A stretch of DNA of 64,000 nucleotides from Agelaius tricolor (Eukaryota; Chordata; Aves; Passeriformes; Icteridae), in NCBI GenBank assembly GCA_023055355.1, contig JALJCS010000001.1, positions 80,516,881 through 80,580,880 of the forward strand, in the 5' to 3' direction. The position numbers were made by a program, and so were the translations under genes. The first letter of the stretch is position 1. Each line of letters opens with the position of its first letter. Below the pieces are notes generated by a model. That model was not told the origin of the DNA and ran no database searches. It was given only the letters and a program-made list of their open reading frames with translations. Below are positions 51,091 to 62,800 of this stretch, in pieces.

Positions 51091-51484
51091 ATAACAGCCC
51101 AAACTTCCCAATACAGGCTTTCAAACTGGCTTCTTGGGCAATGTCTTAGGCTAGCATTTACTGTCACTTTATAGACAGGTTCTTTTTCATTTTCCTCATT
51201 TCACTTCAGTCGTTTGTGAACAGCTGGCTTTAACCTCACAGTAAAAGCCCAGAGCTGTGTATGGTGTTCCTAGCCTCAGCAGATCACCTTGATTTTTGCC
51301 ACAGAAAGATCTGTGACTGATCTGTTGCCTTCCCTGTTTGCTTACCTGTGCACTCTGGCCTACATCCAGGTCCTGAGAGCTCATGGGTAGATATTAAGGT
51401 AGACATCCAGATAATTTTTACACAAAGATCCCAATTTAGGTTTGTCCTTAAAAATGCAAGGTATAAATTTGATGAAATGTCACA

Positions 51485-51556
51485 GGTTTAAATCAGTATA
51501 AACCTACTGAAATCAATGAGGTTATTTGGATTCACGGCATGAGGACTGACTCCATC
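51485..51556. repeat. Old palindromic repeat relic
   Basis: The sequence has the form GGTTTAAATCAGTATAAACC, a centre ACTGAAATCAATG, then AGGTTATTTGGATT. The arms are complementary with some mismatches and can form a hairpin of about 14 pairs. It resembles an ancient amniote repeat of the type GTGTAAATCAG...CCATTGAAGTCAATGG...CTGATTTACAC that is frequent in turtles and crocodiles, probably a small palindromic DNA element. The match continues into a GAGGACTGACTCC-like segment. The symmetry is visible in the sequence; the family link is from memory. Confidence 0.5.
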
Positions 51557-53591
51557 CCTGCTCTGACTGCAAAGCTTCCCAGTTCAAGTGATGGTGCTTC
51601 TTTGATTTTACTGTTTAAGAGCTAACATTATTTAATATATAAAGGAATTACCTTGGCATGAAAGGAAGAAGGGAGACAATGACATTTGTCAAGAGTCAGG
51701 CCTGCAGTGTAGGGACAGACTGTCCTAAGGCAATCCAAAGTAGACCAGGCTCTGGGGATGACTGGGAGGGAAAGCTTGGCCAATGCAAAGAAAATAGGTT
51801 TAGTTTAGCCTGGTAAATTTGGGATAATTTGGGATGGTAGTGATCTCCATTAGTGCAGCAAACATTAGGGATAAGGATGATGATTCAGCTTGGGGATGGC
51901 ACAGCTGGTGCCACCAGTTGCCCTGCCAGAGCAAACGGGCTGTGCTCAGGAATGGCTTCAGACTGAAATGAAATAGTGATTCTGGCCTGTTAGAGCAGGC
52001 AGGGACTGAAAAGGCTCCCTGAGGAAGGAGAGTGACAAAAAACACCTATGAGTTTGAAGATGGGATTAAATTTGACTGTGAGAGGGTGGGAGGGGTTGGT
52101 GAGTGGCAGTGAGGTCCCTGCCCATTTTCTGCATCCCACATGCCCCTTGCAGCCACTGTCAGGGCCTGCTCTGCCCATGGGGTGCTCACAGCCCTTTCCA
52201 TGCAGAGTTCATCTCTGCCAACAAAAGTGAGCCTCTTCTGCAGTTGGTTTGGCACTTAAACACTGCCCTGAGGAGCCACATGTTGAGGCATGCAGCACCA
52301 GCTGGGTTCAGAGCAGTAGCACTGGAATGAGTGGCTGTGTTTTGGTGCCAGTGCCCTGCATCTTCCAGTTCCTACAAATCCACCTCTTTGTTCATTAATG
52401 TGGAGCCACATTGACACAGTTTTTTTTTCCATGAACAATCAGATTTTTTTTTCTAGGTGTACTGCCTTTTCATTTACTATTGTTATTAGCTGATAAAAGT
52501 CTGGAGATGTGTATTAAAGACCTGTGCATCTAACTAAGGCAGTAACAACACACTAGTTTGTTTTATTTTTTTGTCTTTAAATGAGTCAAGCTTCCTGCCA
52601 GCCTTCTTAAAGCATAGAGAAGATAAACATAATAAAAATTAAATCGGTGTCAAGAAAACAAGCCTACAGATAATGCAGTCCACAAAGAGGTCCTGGGGAG
52701 AGAGCTGCACTTATCTTTTCAGTCAGGTAGAGCTTGTGTTTCAACATTAAACTCTTAGTTCTATCAAAACTAACACTTGTTTCCATCAAAGTCATTAGTC
52801 ATTAGCTGTGCTCAGTTGATAAATATGTTATTAAAATGGGGTGCTAATAGAATAATCTGCAGCAAAGCTCAAAACACTCACATTTTCACTCAACAAATGC
52901 TTGGAAATATTTAGTGCATGTTTTTCTCGATGGCTTCTAAAATTTGGATGTCTTATGAAGCATATTTACATTTACTATGATGGCAGCATCATCTGATGGA
53001 GTCTCTGAGAGGGCATTTGCTATAGTCTGGGCAATCCTTGTGATGAGGCATTAGTGAGCAATAGCTGCCCATAAGCAACTGCACAATGTCAAAGCAGGAG
53101 GCTGGGCTGAACAGACTTCTGTGGTTTGATAAATGAGGTGTCAGTGCCCTGTTCCTACAAACAGAACTAACCAGCACTGTATGGTAAAGGAGAAAAAGGA
53201 CTTCTTTCAACCAGTTTTTTAAGTACAAAAGCAGGTGGAATTGCTTTAAATTTGGTCCTGATGTAGAAAATCTGGCCTGTAACTGAAAATAAATGCCCAG
53301 AGAGCTGCTGAATGGTACAGTGATGCTCCTGCTGTATCACTCTGACACGAGCCAGGATCAGGAGGAATGCTGAGAATACCTGGAGTAGGCTCTGTTCTCT
53401 TCTAATTATTCATAGCCAGCTGAAACAGAAGCTCTTCCTGCCCCTCATGCCTTCCTTCACCATAGTACATGGCACACACCAGGCTCGAGTCTGGCCAAAA
53501 ATGTCACGGCCCTGGCCCATGTACCCTGCCATTTGTATGAGCTGTGCCACACTGTTGTGGCACATGAAGCTGTTATTCCCTGGGATTTCCT

Positions 53592-53644
53592 CCTGGGCCC
53601 TGGGAGGAGGCTGGAATGTACCCTGGGCCCTGGGAGGAGGCTGG
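53592..53644. repeat. 30-base tandem duplication, GC-rich
   Basis: The 23-base unit beginning CCTGGGCCCTGGGAGGAGG occurs at 53592-53614 and 53622-53644, with a period of 30 bases. A partial third piece, GGGGGAGGCTGG, follows. The repeat is G-rich on the plus strand. Confidence 0.88.
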
Positions 53645-56600
53645 GGGAGGCTGGCTAGCCAGCTCCCTGCAGGCCAGCAGATGCATGGGGGGTTTAGGTG
53701 TCTTGCAGACGAGACAGGCACTACTTTTTCTTGTCTGAAGATCTTCTTCCTTCCTGACTCCCTTCCTGAGACAGACAAAAGTATGGAAAATGCCAGGGCC
53801 TGCTCTCTGCAGAGGAGATAATTTCTGTCTCACTTCTGCTTCCATACTCCCATGTAAGTGGCAGTCATGGGTATTACTAGACTTCATTTCATATAAGGTA
53901 ATTTACCTGCCAACTTTTGAATGTGAAGATCTAGTTATCTTGTTCTACAAAAAGAATCTATATTTTAAAGTTATCTTTTTTTCTCTAGTTAAAAATCACA
54001 CCAAATAGTTTAGATTTTGCTTTAAACATGCAAGGGGTTAAATATTCAGGATATTTCTGTTGTGGCCAACACTACTTACAGAGTCACAGAGGATGAAGAA
54101 GCTCTTCAGTAGCAGTGCCGCTGCAGGAACACTGAAAAACAGAAGCTTGTTACCAGCATTATCCACAGAGTAACAGTGCAGAATATCCTGAGCTTGGGAT
54201 AATCAGCCTGAACACAAGAGAGTCATTAGTTAGAGCTACAAGAGTATGAACACTAATGCATGTAAATCAACCCCAGCCTTTGAAATATATAAGGAAACTG
54301 AATATAAATTGGACATAAATTCCTCTTTGGAGTCACTTTGAAGTGCCTCTGGAACAAGAGAAGAATGTGGCCAGAGTATTTTCCAAAGGCCAGGTTAATA
54401 TGGACTCCAAGAATGTAGACACAAATCTGATAGCATTCAGTGCAGAAACCTGCTTGCTTAACAAAGAGAAAAATGTTACAGATGAAACCCAACATCTTCC
54501 TCAAGTGGACGATGTCAGGGCACTGGTGTGTGCCTGTTTTCTACACTGTTATTTTTGGACACAGCCTCCCTTCTCCTCTGGAACTGACTCACCTCTACAG
54601 GAAAGCCTTTTCCCTCCCCAGGCAGTTGTTTGCATTTTCCTTCCATGGCTTCTGGTTTCCTTCTAAGGGTTTGCACCAAACCTCACAGACAAACAGTCTT
54701 AGAGCATGACCACTGGGACTCTTTACAAGGAGACACCTGAGCCAAAGAAAACAATAAATGCTTGAACTCTATCCTGTTAATCACATCTGAAAGCATGATT
54801 ACACCAAATCTTGTAAACCCCAACAAGTAATTCCTCTTATCCTCGGTTTGCAATACTTGGACAGTCAGGCACGGACAATTCCAGTTACTTTCCCCAAATC
54901 CATGCTGTGTAGCAGGCCCAGGAATAGATTTTAGATCTAGACATTTGTAGGCAGCCCAAACTGGAGGGGATGAGTTTTCAGTCAATATCAGCTCAGAAGC
55001 TGGTCTGAGCTGTCCCTTCTCAGTGCCTTCACTTCAATTGTACCAGGCAATGAAGCAGGGCAGGAGCACTCTGAACACAAACCAGACACAAACCTTTCTT
55101 GCAGCAACACTGTAGTTACTCTCTCTGCAATAAGAAACTGTTCTTTCATGTAGAAAATGAATCCCAGGGATTTAGGAAGCAAGCAGACACAATTTTGCAC
55201 ATCCTGATGGGAACAGGCACCCTAAAACAGGGCCCATTCAGGAGCTCCAAGGACCTTTAGCAGAAGATCCTTGTGGTGAATCTTTCCTTCAAATTCCCAA
55301 ATAAATCGATCTTAAAAAGCAGGCTGCAGAAAACAAAAAGCAAGAATCTTAGTAATCACTGTAAGTCTTTAAAAAATAAAGGGAGGCTGAAAGTGTCTCA
55401 TTAGAGCTCAGTAGTTGGGTGGACCTGCAGGTGCCCAGGAGTGGATTTGTGTGTGGCAAAACCTGCTGGGAATGGGAGATGAGGCCATGCTCTGTTCTGG
55501 ATTTTTGGGTTGTTTTGGGATTTTTTTTTTGTCTCTTTGCCTTCCTCTTACGCATCCCCTCAGATGACACATGAACATCTCTCATCTTGCAAAAGTTTAC
55601 AAAACTGCCTTTTGGTAAAATTTTCATTTTAGCAGATCCATCTCCCCCAGCCCTGGACACGCCATAGCATCCAAGAGGAAAACCAAATGCTCAGCACCGT
55701 TCCTCCCTGAGCTGCATCAGGTCTCAGCTCACTGAAAAACCTTCCCTATTTGATCAGAAACCACAACACCAATGAAAACTACAATTTCCTGACTAAAATT
55801 CAGATACAAAATCTGCATAGAGATGAGGTCTTGAAGGGTCATATTATTCTCTGGGCTGATCACGCTCCCCTGCCCACTCTTTCTCATCTGAAGACTTTAA
55901 TGGCTTTAATATGTAAGTGTTTGGAGCAGTCACAGTTTGTAGCTGTGTTTTAGAATAAATAGGAAGTGAGAAGACTTGAGCAGCAGTAAGGTTGCCATAG
56001 CAATTGTTTGTTGAAGAAGAGAAATTGCGACAACAAACCCCAGGAAAACATGACACTGTGATTCTACCCTTTGCATCAGGCCCATCTAGACTTCAGAAAG
56101 AACAGGTTGCATGGCAGAAGGGAGCCCTTGTGGCCCCTCTGGGCTCTTCCTCAGGAGTTTGGGGAGCCTGCCTGAGGGCACAGCTGAGGCAGTGAAGCCA
56201 GGGGCTCGGGAGGAAGCTCTGTTGAGTGACACAAGCCCGAACTTTGCCGACACGTTAAATCACACATGACTCATCCTGTGATCCCATCCGTGTATGAGTG
56301 CAAGCACTTACTTATAAATCATGGATGAATCATAAGGCATTAGTTTGACTCTTCAAACCATGGAGTATCAATCATGTATTTTGTCTCAGATTTCAGTCTG
56401 CAATCCCTTGGAAAACAAGTTGATCTCTGGTGTAGGAAGGTTATCTGCAGGGTGCTCTTGTGCTACTCAGCTGAACATTGATGGGCCACAACCCAGACAA
56501 GCAGATAAATGGAAAATAAATCCATGAGCGATGTGGGGAATCTACTTTAACTTACATGAGAATATCTCTGAGAACCAAACACCACTTTTACCAGTGTTAT

Positions 56601-56724
56601 CTGAGCAATGCAGTGCAGTGATAAATTCACAGCCTTTCTTGGGAGTTTTTCCTTGTGGCTTTACATTTGATGTTTTATATATTTCATTTGCTTACCCCTG
56701 ACACCAGCCTTTAATGGCTGACTT

Positions 56725-56832
56725 GCATTATTACTCTCATCTTACAAGGGAAGGGACAAGAACAGAATGTAAATGGGAGCCAAGGTGAGATAGACACAGC
56801 AGAGCTGAAAATTGATCTTGTTTCCAGGCTCC
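56725..56832 (-). mobile_element. Ancient MIR-like SINE relic, minus strand
   Basis: The order matches the reverse complement of the MIR SINE core and 3' region: GCATTATTACTCTCATCTTACAAGG, where MIR has CATTATTATCCCCATTTTACAGATG. Then comes a purine-rich spacer, GCCAAGGTGAGATAGACACAG for the conserved GCCCAAGGTCACACAG box, and GCAGAGCTGAAAATTGATC for GCAGAGCTGGGATTTGAAC, which lies over the B-box-like region. Several substitutions and small gaps are present. The order of boxes supports the call, but divergence is high and the assignment is from memory. Confidence 0.5.
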
Positions 56833-59800
56833 ATTTGACACAGACCCTGCCTAATAGTGTAAACTCGTGGTTCTGCTGCCATTAGAGCAGATGCTGCTGG
56901 AACCTCTTGGATGTGAGGGTCACACCATGTCTGAGCATCAGCATTTCAGTGACAACATTCAGAGACACCCGTGGGACATTTATATTCACATGTCAACAGC
57001 ACTGGCCCAGGAAATAATGTTTGCATAAAGAATTTTAAAATGCTGTCTGGAATATCTTAACCTCCATAGGACACCCTTCTCTAAATACAACAGTAAAGTG
57101 ACCCCTGTGCCTTAGGATGAGGGAGGGGGAGGAGAGCAGCATCTCACCAGTCACCAAACCAGCAGCCAACCACACTGGGCATCAAGCAGCACTTGCAGAA
57201 TGCCTCCACCCTTCTCACCCACAGGACAATAGCTCAGACTAGAACAGTGATTCTCTAGTAAGGATTTAAAAGTTCACTTCATGACAATGTCTGTGCTATA
57301 GTACAGTGACACACAAATGCTTCAGCTGTACTCACAAAATACACGTGGATGATGGCATATCCAGACAAGGTCTGATTACCTTATTGAGTAATCAACTGGT
57401 CCCAAATGATCTTTTGTCTTGAAATAATTGCCAGCATTTTGTCAGGCAGAGACAGTTCTGTTTTGGAGGAGGAAGGTGGACCAGAAAGCATGCCAAGATT
57501 TCTTCCAGCTCTATTTTCTTGTGGACCTTGTTCTGGTTAAAATCAAATCCATTGCATCCTATTTGAACTATTAGAGCTTATGAAGCAGAACAAACTGCTT
57601 GGGTACTTCTTCAGTGCAGGCAATAGCCAGAGATCCAGTGGTGTGAGATATTCATCAAAACCTGTGGAGGAACATCAAAACTGCTTTCCTACATAAATCA
57701 ATGAGCCATGTAAAATAGAAGCCCATGTCCAGTGGTCAGTTATGCCAAAGTCAGAGGGAGATGCAAAGCAGCACTTGGTGTAAAATCACTGCCAGCATAT
57801 CACACAATGTTGACCATGGGTTAATACCATTTGCTTCCAGAAAAGCAAGGCAGCTGTAGGATAATCCACACCCACTTGCCCTGTGGCTTTACACAGAACA
57901 TAACTCCCTCAAAACTGGCTGGTATAGGTAGTTGCTGAGCAAATTTTTCATGCACAAGGACCTCCTTGCTCTTTAAAGTAAAAAACACCTTGTCATAAAG
58001 AAATGAAAATCTGGGACCTTTTACATATTCCCAAGGTAGTTTCCAAGACAGGATATGAAAAGCTACGGCTGCACTTAAAAGCCTGCATTAACTGACAGCT
58101 TGTGTTAGAGAGGGAGTAGCTGCCTTGCCCTAAGACAAGACAGGTGAAATTTTTGAGGTGGCAGTTCACTTCATCTGCTTGGACCAGCTCATGAAGGATC
58201 CACACCATCCCAGGGAGGGCTCATCCCCAGCTCCTTCCCCAGGGCTGCTCCGTGGCACCGTGTCTGTGGTGCTTCCAGCAGGGACAAACAGTTCACCCTG
58301 TCACTGACACAAACCTTCATGGTTACCTGTGTGCCCAGAGGTGAAGGTGACTGCAATCACCCCTGCATGTTTGCCACCATTGGGAACCAAACACCTCTCA
58401 GCCTGTGCAGCAGGGCTGTGCAGAGCACATTTCTGCACAGCTCTGCTTCTGCAGCTTCATAGCATTATGTATGCTTGGCATCTTGCTACCTCAACACTGA
58501 AACACTGTCGTCAGGCAAAGCTACCTCCCTGGATTAATGTACTGAATGCCAAGGAACATGAACCATCCTACAGCAGGAGATTTGGTTTGCTTTTAGCAAA
58601 CTCAGATACCAAATCCAATTTTTTTTTTTTTGCTATAAGACATGTTTGATAAAAAAAAATATATAAAGCTATCTTTTGGAGGGTTTGAACTACAGGTTTG
58701 GCTTTCTTACAGACTCTGCTTCAACACTCAAATGAAAGCTTTTTGTTTCCCTACATTTCTTTTTTTTTAGCCTGGTCAAAGATCACTGCTCTTGCCTGAC
58801 AGCAGAGCACATCTTCTGAAGTCCAAGTCAGAGCCCATGGGTGCTGTCTGTCTGTCAGCACTTGCACTGAGGTCCCTGGTCTCAGAGATGTAAATACTGA
58901 CTTGATATCAGCCAAGCACCATTTCTAAAGCAGTTTCCAAATCCTCCATGCCAAGAAGCTACAATTGGCATAGGAAAGGCTTCAGCAAGCAGAGACAGGT
59001 CTGCTCATGGATCAGTTCCTTCCTCTTATATTACTGCAGATATTTACCTGTAAGTAAGATGCTTTGTTCATTAAATAGCACCTATCCTTCAATGTATTCT
59101 CCCTCTAAAATCCAAGTATCATAGGTTGGTATCATAAACTTCCTGTTGCAGAACTGGTAAGGTACATTAACAGGATCAGAAAAAAAACCCTAATTTTTTG
59201 GAACTCTTATGTAAAACAAGCCAAGAGTGGGGAGAAGCATAAGTTTATACTATCTCAGCAGGGCTATTTTCTACTGGAAAACTTTTGGATTTGTCAGCAT
59301 TAGATGATGAAATGACTTTAATTTCTTAGCATCCCCCCCTTCAAGGAAATACATCCACAGGAACTCTTAAAAATTGATTTTCTCCCCTACCCCTGACAGA
59401 AGGATTTTCAGTATCCAATACAAACTCCTGGCCTTGGCCAGCCTTTTCCATGGTAGTGACCATGCAGCACCAGAGAGAGAAAGTAGGAGAAAATCTGTGC
59501 ACCATGTGGTGTGTGAGGTGAGTGCCCTGTTCCTGCAGCTGCTGAGGGGCAGGGGAGCTGCATGGCCTCTCCAGAGGCCACCAGGAGCAGCCAGGTAGCC
59601 CATGAGGCTGTGGGGAGCCCAGGTGGGCTCTTGGCCAGTGGCAATGTGCACAGCACTGGGCTGGCAGAGTGGCACAGATGCAGTGCTGGCAGCAGCCAAG
59701 CTGCCTCCCTTTCCTCTGCACAGCCCAGGGCAGTGAGAGGGAAGCTGGATCTTGTCTTGGCTGAGTGATGGAGGGTGGCTCTGCAATGGTGGGGCCAGGG

Positions 59801-62000
59801 ACATGAAGAGCTCCATGGATGCAAATTCACACTCAGGTTAGAGATGTGGGACTTGCTGCTTCGTAGGAGTCTTAAGGCATTACAGATGGCAGAGATGAGG
59901 AATGAGGAGAGACCCAGGATCTTGTGGAGAAGAGGAAAGTGGGTTAAATATTGTGGGTGCAGGGAGTTGCAGCCCAATAGTGATGTTTGATGGCCTCTAA
60001 AATCCAGTGTGCCCATCAGAGCTGGTCTGCACTGGGCTGTATCTCCAGGCTTCTGGAAACCGCTTCACCTCAGGGAGCACCCTCACTGTTTGCATTTGTA
60101 AACACCAGACCCACTGAACAGTGGGGTGTGGATCTGAAATGCCTGCACAGCTCTCTTGAGCCCTGGTCAGGCAGAGCAGCATTTATGCTTTACATTTTTC
60201 TGTTTTTTTAAATGAGTTTCGTATTCCTTAAGATTGCGGGCAGACTTTTCCAAATGGGGACTGGGTATCACCCAAACACATCCCCTCAAGCTCCCACTTC
60301 ACCACAGTGTATAATTAAAAGTGAAACCCTTCTCTTTCTGATGAGCTTCTTGTGAGACATTCTGGTTAAGAGGTTGTAATCTTAAACTCCTTTGACTGAG
60401 TCTACAGAAGGAAAATGATGGTGACTCTGATTTCTGTAGCATCTCCTGTTACTTTGGCTGTGCTTGGCTTCAGGCACAGGTGAGCTCTGGAGCAGACAGA
60501 CCTCGACTCCAGCAAGGATTCAAGGCCATCAGATCACCCAGAGCAGAGGAATTATGTTGCCTGTTGCACAACAGCCTCAGAGTACCTCAGAAAACCCAAT
60601 ACTCACCACAGGAGCAAAAGTTCTACGGATTATCTCTGAATGCAACATTTGTTATTTATTGCGGTATTACATTCTTTAAAATAATATTATTATCTTTACA
60701 GGAAAAACCACCTTTTTTCTTAGCAATGATTCCTTTTTTTCTGTGCTCATTATAAAATTTCTTATATCAGAGTGGGATCCTGGGTGGAGATTAAAGTACA
60801 GACAAATAGGATTTCATAAGCAAGTATGACTCATTACCACCACCAGATAACAGAATTACCTATTCGAAGACCTCTGAACTATTTGGTATTCATTGAAGGT
60901 GAAGCATTACGTTTATTAACAAGAAGTATTTGCATTAGACAGCTTCTCCACATTCTCCAGAGGGCATAAAGGCACCACAGTGTGTGTCAGCCTGTGTAAG
61001 GAAAAGTAGACACACCAAGACAAAATTAAAGGACTCAACCTCTTCAGTTTTGGCTTCAAAGGCAAACACAGTGTAAACGTGCTCTTCTTTCTACTGCCAC
61101 TAGAATGTCCCAGGGGGTGGTACCAACACTCAGGCTTTGGGGATGGGAGTGGTCTTGGGTGGATGCAGGCTCTTCACTCAGGCCCAAGCAGCCACAAAAA
61201 CAAAAACCAGGAGCCTTGGTGGTTTAGGTGCTGCTGGGACTGTGAGTTGGTGTTGCCTCACATCAGCAGTGGTTCATGGCACCAAAGCACAGGTGGCACT
61301 GCCTCTTTCCTTTGCTCTTCTGGGAGCTCTTCCAAGCTCTCCACAGCTGACCCATAAACCAGCAACACCTTCAACCTATCCTGATGAAATGTTTCCCTTC
61401 TCATCACAAAAGATATGTGCTGTGCAGTACTGCCAGCACTGGGGACAGCAGTGTCCCAGCAATTTCCAGGCATTTGGCCCTTTGTTGGTCAAACACATAT
61501 TCAGGAAGCAGCCTGCAGGAGTTTAGTGTACATTCAATCTTCTCTCAGGTGCCATTAGATTAGGACAGGTTTTCAAGGATGAAGCCAGAAGAGCCCAAAG
61601 CATGGGCAAACACCTTGTTGTCAACTTTTTTTGTTCAAATAGTTAAATCCCAAATCTTTCATTCGCTTTGCTCTCTCGTCCCATAGTGATCTTCTGCTGC
61701 AGGGAGCATGGCCTGTGTAAGGCACGAGGAACACCCCACATATCTGATTCAGCTGGGTTCTTCTGTGCACAGCAGACAAGGTGCATTTTGTCTCATGCTC
61801 ACTAACTCTGGCTAAGTCTCCTCCTACGCCTCCTGAGAAGGGAAGAAGGCCCTTGCTTGAGCAAATCACCATCAAAAGACAGGAAAAAATGTTAGGAATA
61901 GGCAGGCAGTGTTTTCAGTCAAGGGCTATTACCAGAGAATCCCACAGGAATTTCTTCCACAGTTTAGATCATATGAACCATATGGATCATATGACAGCAA
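56833..62000. other. Unique DNA, no gene recognised
   Basis: The stretch 57000-59340 has few open frames and no repeats that I recognise, apart from short T and A runs at 58619-58631 and 58651-58659. GC-richer DNA at 59400-60020 gives overlapping frames on both strands, the longest 202 codons on the minus strand (59408-60016), without known motifs. A near-palindrome with two GATCATATGA copies lies at 61967-61994, just before the old CR1. Confidence 0.5.
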
Positions 62001-62800
62001 CTTCATAAATGATTTGAAAGAGTGAAGAGCAAAGATTGATGATATGAACTGATTCAAAGCAGTAAAACTGAAAGCTGACTGTACAGAGTTGTAGTACAAC
62101 CTTGCAAAAAATGGCTGGATGATAAAAAGCCAGATGAAATGTGATATTGATACATGTGGAATAATGCATACTGGAAAGAAAACTTTAACTCCAGGCACAC
62201 AGTGATGGGCTTGCTACCACTCAGTAAAGAGATTTTTCAGAGGTTTGTTAAACTGTCTACTCAAAGCTCAGGATCAGTTTGAAAAGGCTAATTTCAATAC
62301 TACTATTAGGAAATTATAGAAAACAATTAGAGAGAAAAAAAAAGAAATAAATATTACAAGGACTGTATTGCCTGCATCTTACCATAAATCTCTACAGTAA
62401 GCATTGGTATCTCTTCCCAAAGCAACAGAGAAGCAGCAGAAAAAGCACAAAGATGTGAAGCAAGGGTGATACAGGGAAGAACCTAACAGAGATAAGAAAT
62501 CTTTAACCTAAGGAGAGAGGACCATGAAGGATATGTTAGGGTTTGTAAAACCTCAAGGCACATAGGTAGATTAATAGGAAATAATGATTTAACTTCTCAT
62601 ACTGCTAGTAATAATAATAAGTTAGGAAACCTCACATAAAATTTTCAAGTGGCAGATTCAAAAACAAGAGGTGCACACAGTGCATTGTTAAACTGGAGAG
62701 CTCACTGAGACATGACACTGGTGGATGTCACAACTGCATGTGCTCAAACAGTGAATGGAAATAGCTCATGGAAGACAGAATACATCAAGTATTATTAATC
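62001..62800 (+). mobile_element. Ancient CR1 LINE relic, about 800 bases
   Basis: The plus strand follows the second half of an old CR1 ORF2 and the ORF end, in order. TTCATAAATGATTTGAAAG encodes the FINDL-like segment. After it come CAGATGAAATGTGATATTG, then ATAATGCATACTGGAAAG (the region after the catalytic site), CTACCACTCAGTAAAGAGA, AGGAAATTATAGAAAACAA, GAAAAAGCACAAAGATGTG, CTAAGGAGAGAGGACCATG, GGATATGTTAGGGTTTGTAA, a CTTCTCATACTGCTAGTAA block, and GGAAATAGCTCATGGAAGAC. These correspond to blocks of turtle and crocodile CR1 such as AATAATGCACATTGGAAA and GGGGATATGATAGAGGTCTA. Indels and stops are abundant and no frame survives. It is probably among the oldest insertions here. The family type is from memory. 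Confidence 0.72.

Larger units (their letters stand above)
51091..56724. other. Mostly unique DNA, no gene recognised
   Basis: The interval holds the palindromic relic at 51485-51556, an AT-rich block at 52440-52990, a 30-base tandem duplication at 53592-53644, a possible short CR1 tail scrap near 54165-54200 (CAGAATATCCTGAGCTTGG), and a CpG-containing block at 56200-56345 with an AP-1 site. Frames of 104-124 codons on both strands at 53410-53890 overlap and arise around the tandem duplication. No exon is recognised. Confidence 0.45.

Noticed and set aside
54165..54205. A possible CR1 tail scrap (CAGAATATCCTGAGCTTGG)
   Set aside because: It is only about 20-40 bases with no adjacent CR1 blocks; it is mentioned in the interval note but not called as an element.
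59408..60016. A 202-codon minus-strand frame, with two other minus frames above 120 codons overlapping it
   Set aside because: Three overlapping frames on one strand and others opposite point to stop-poor composition. No domain is recognised and no splice pattern supports it.
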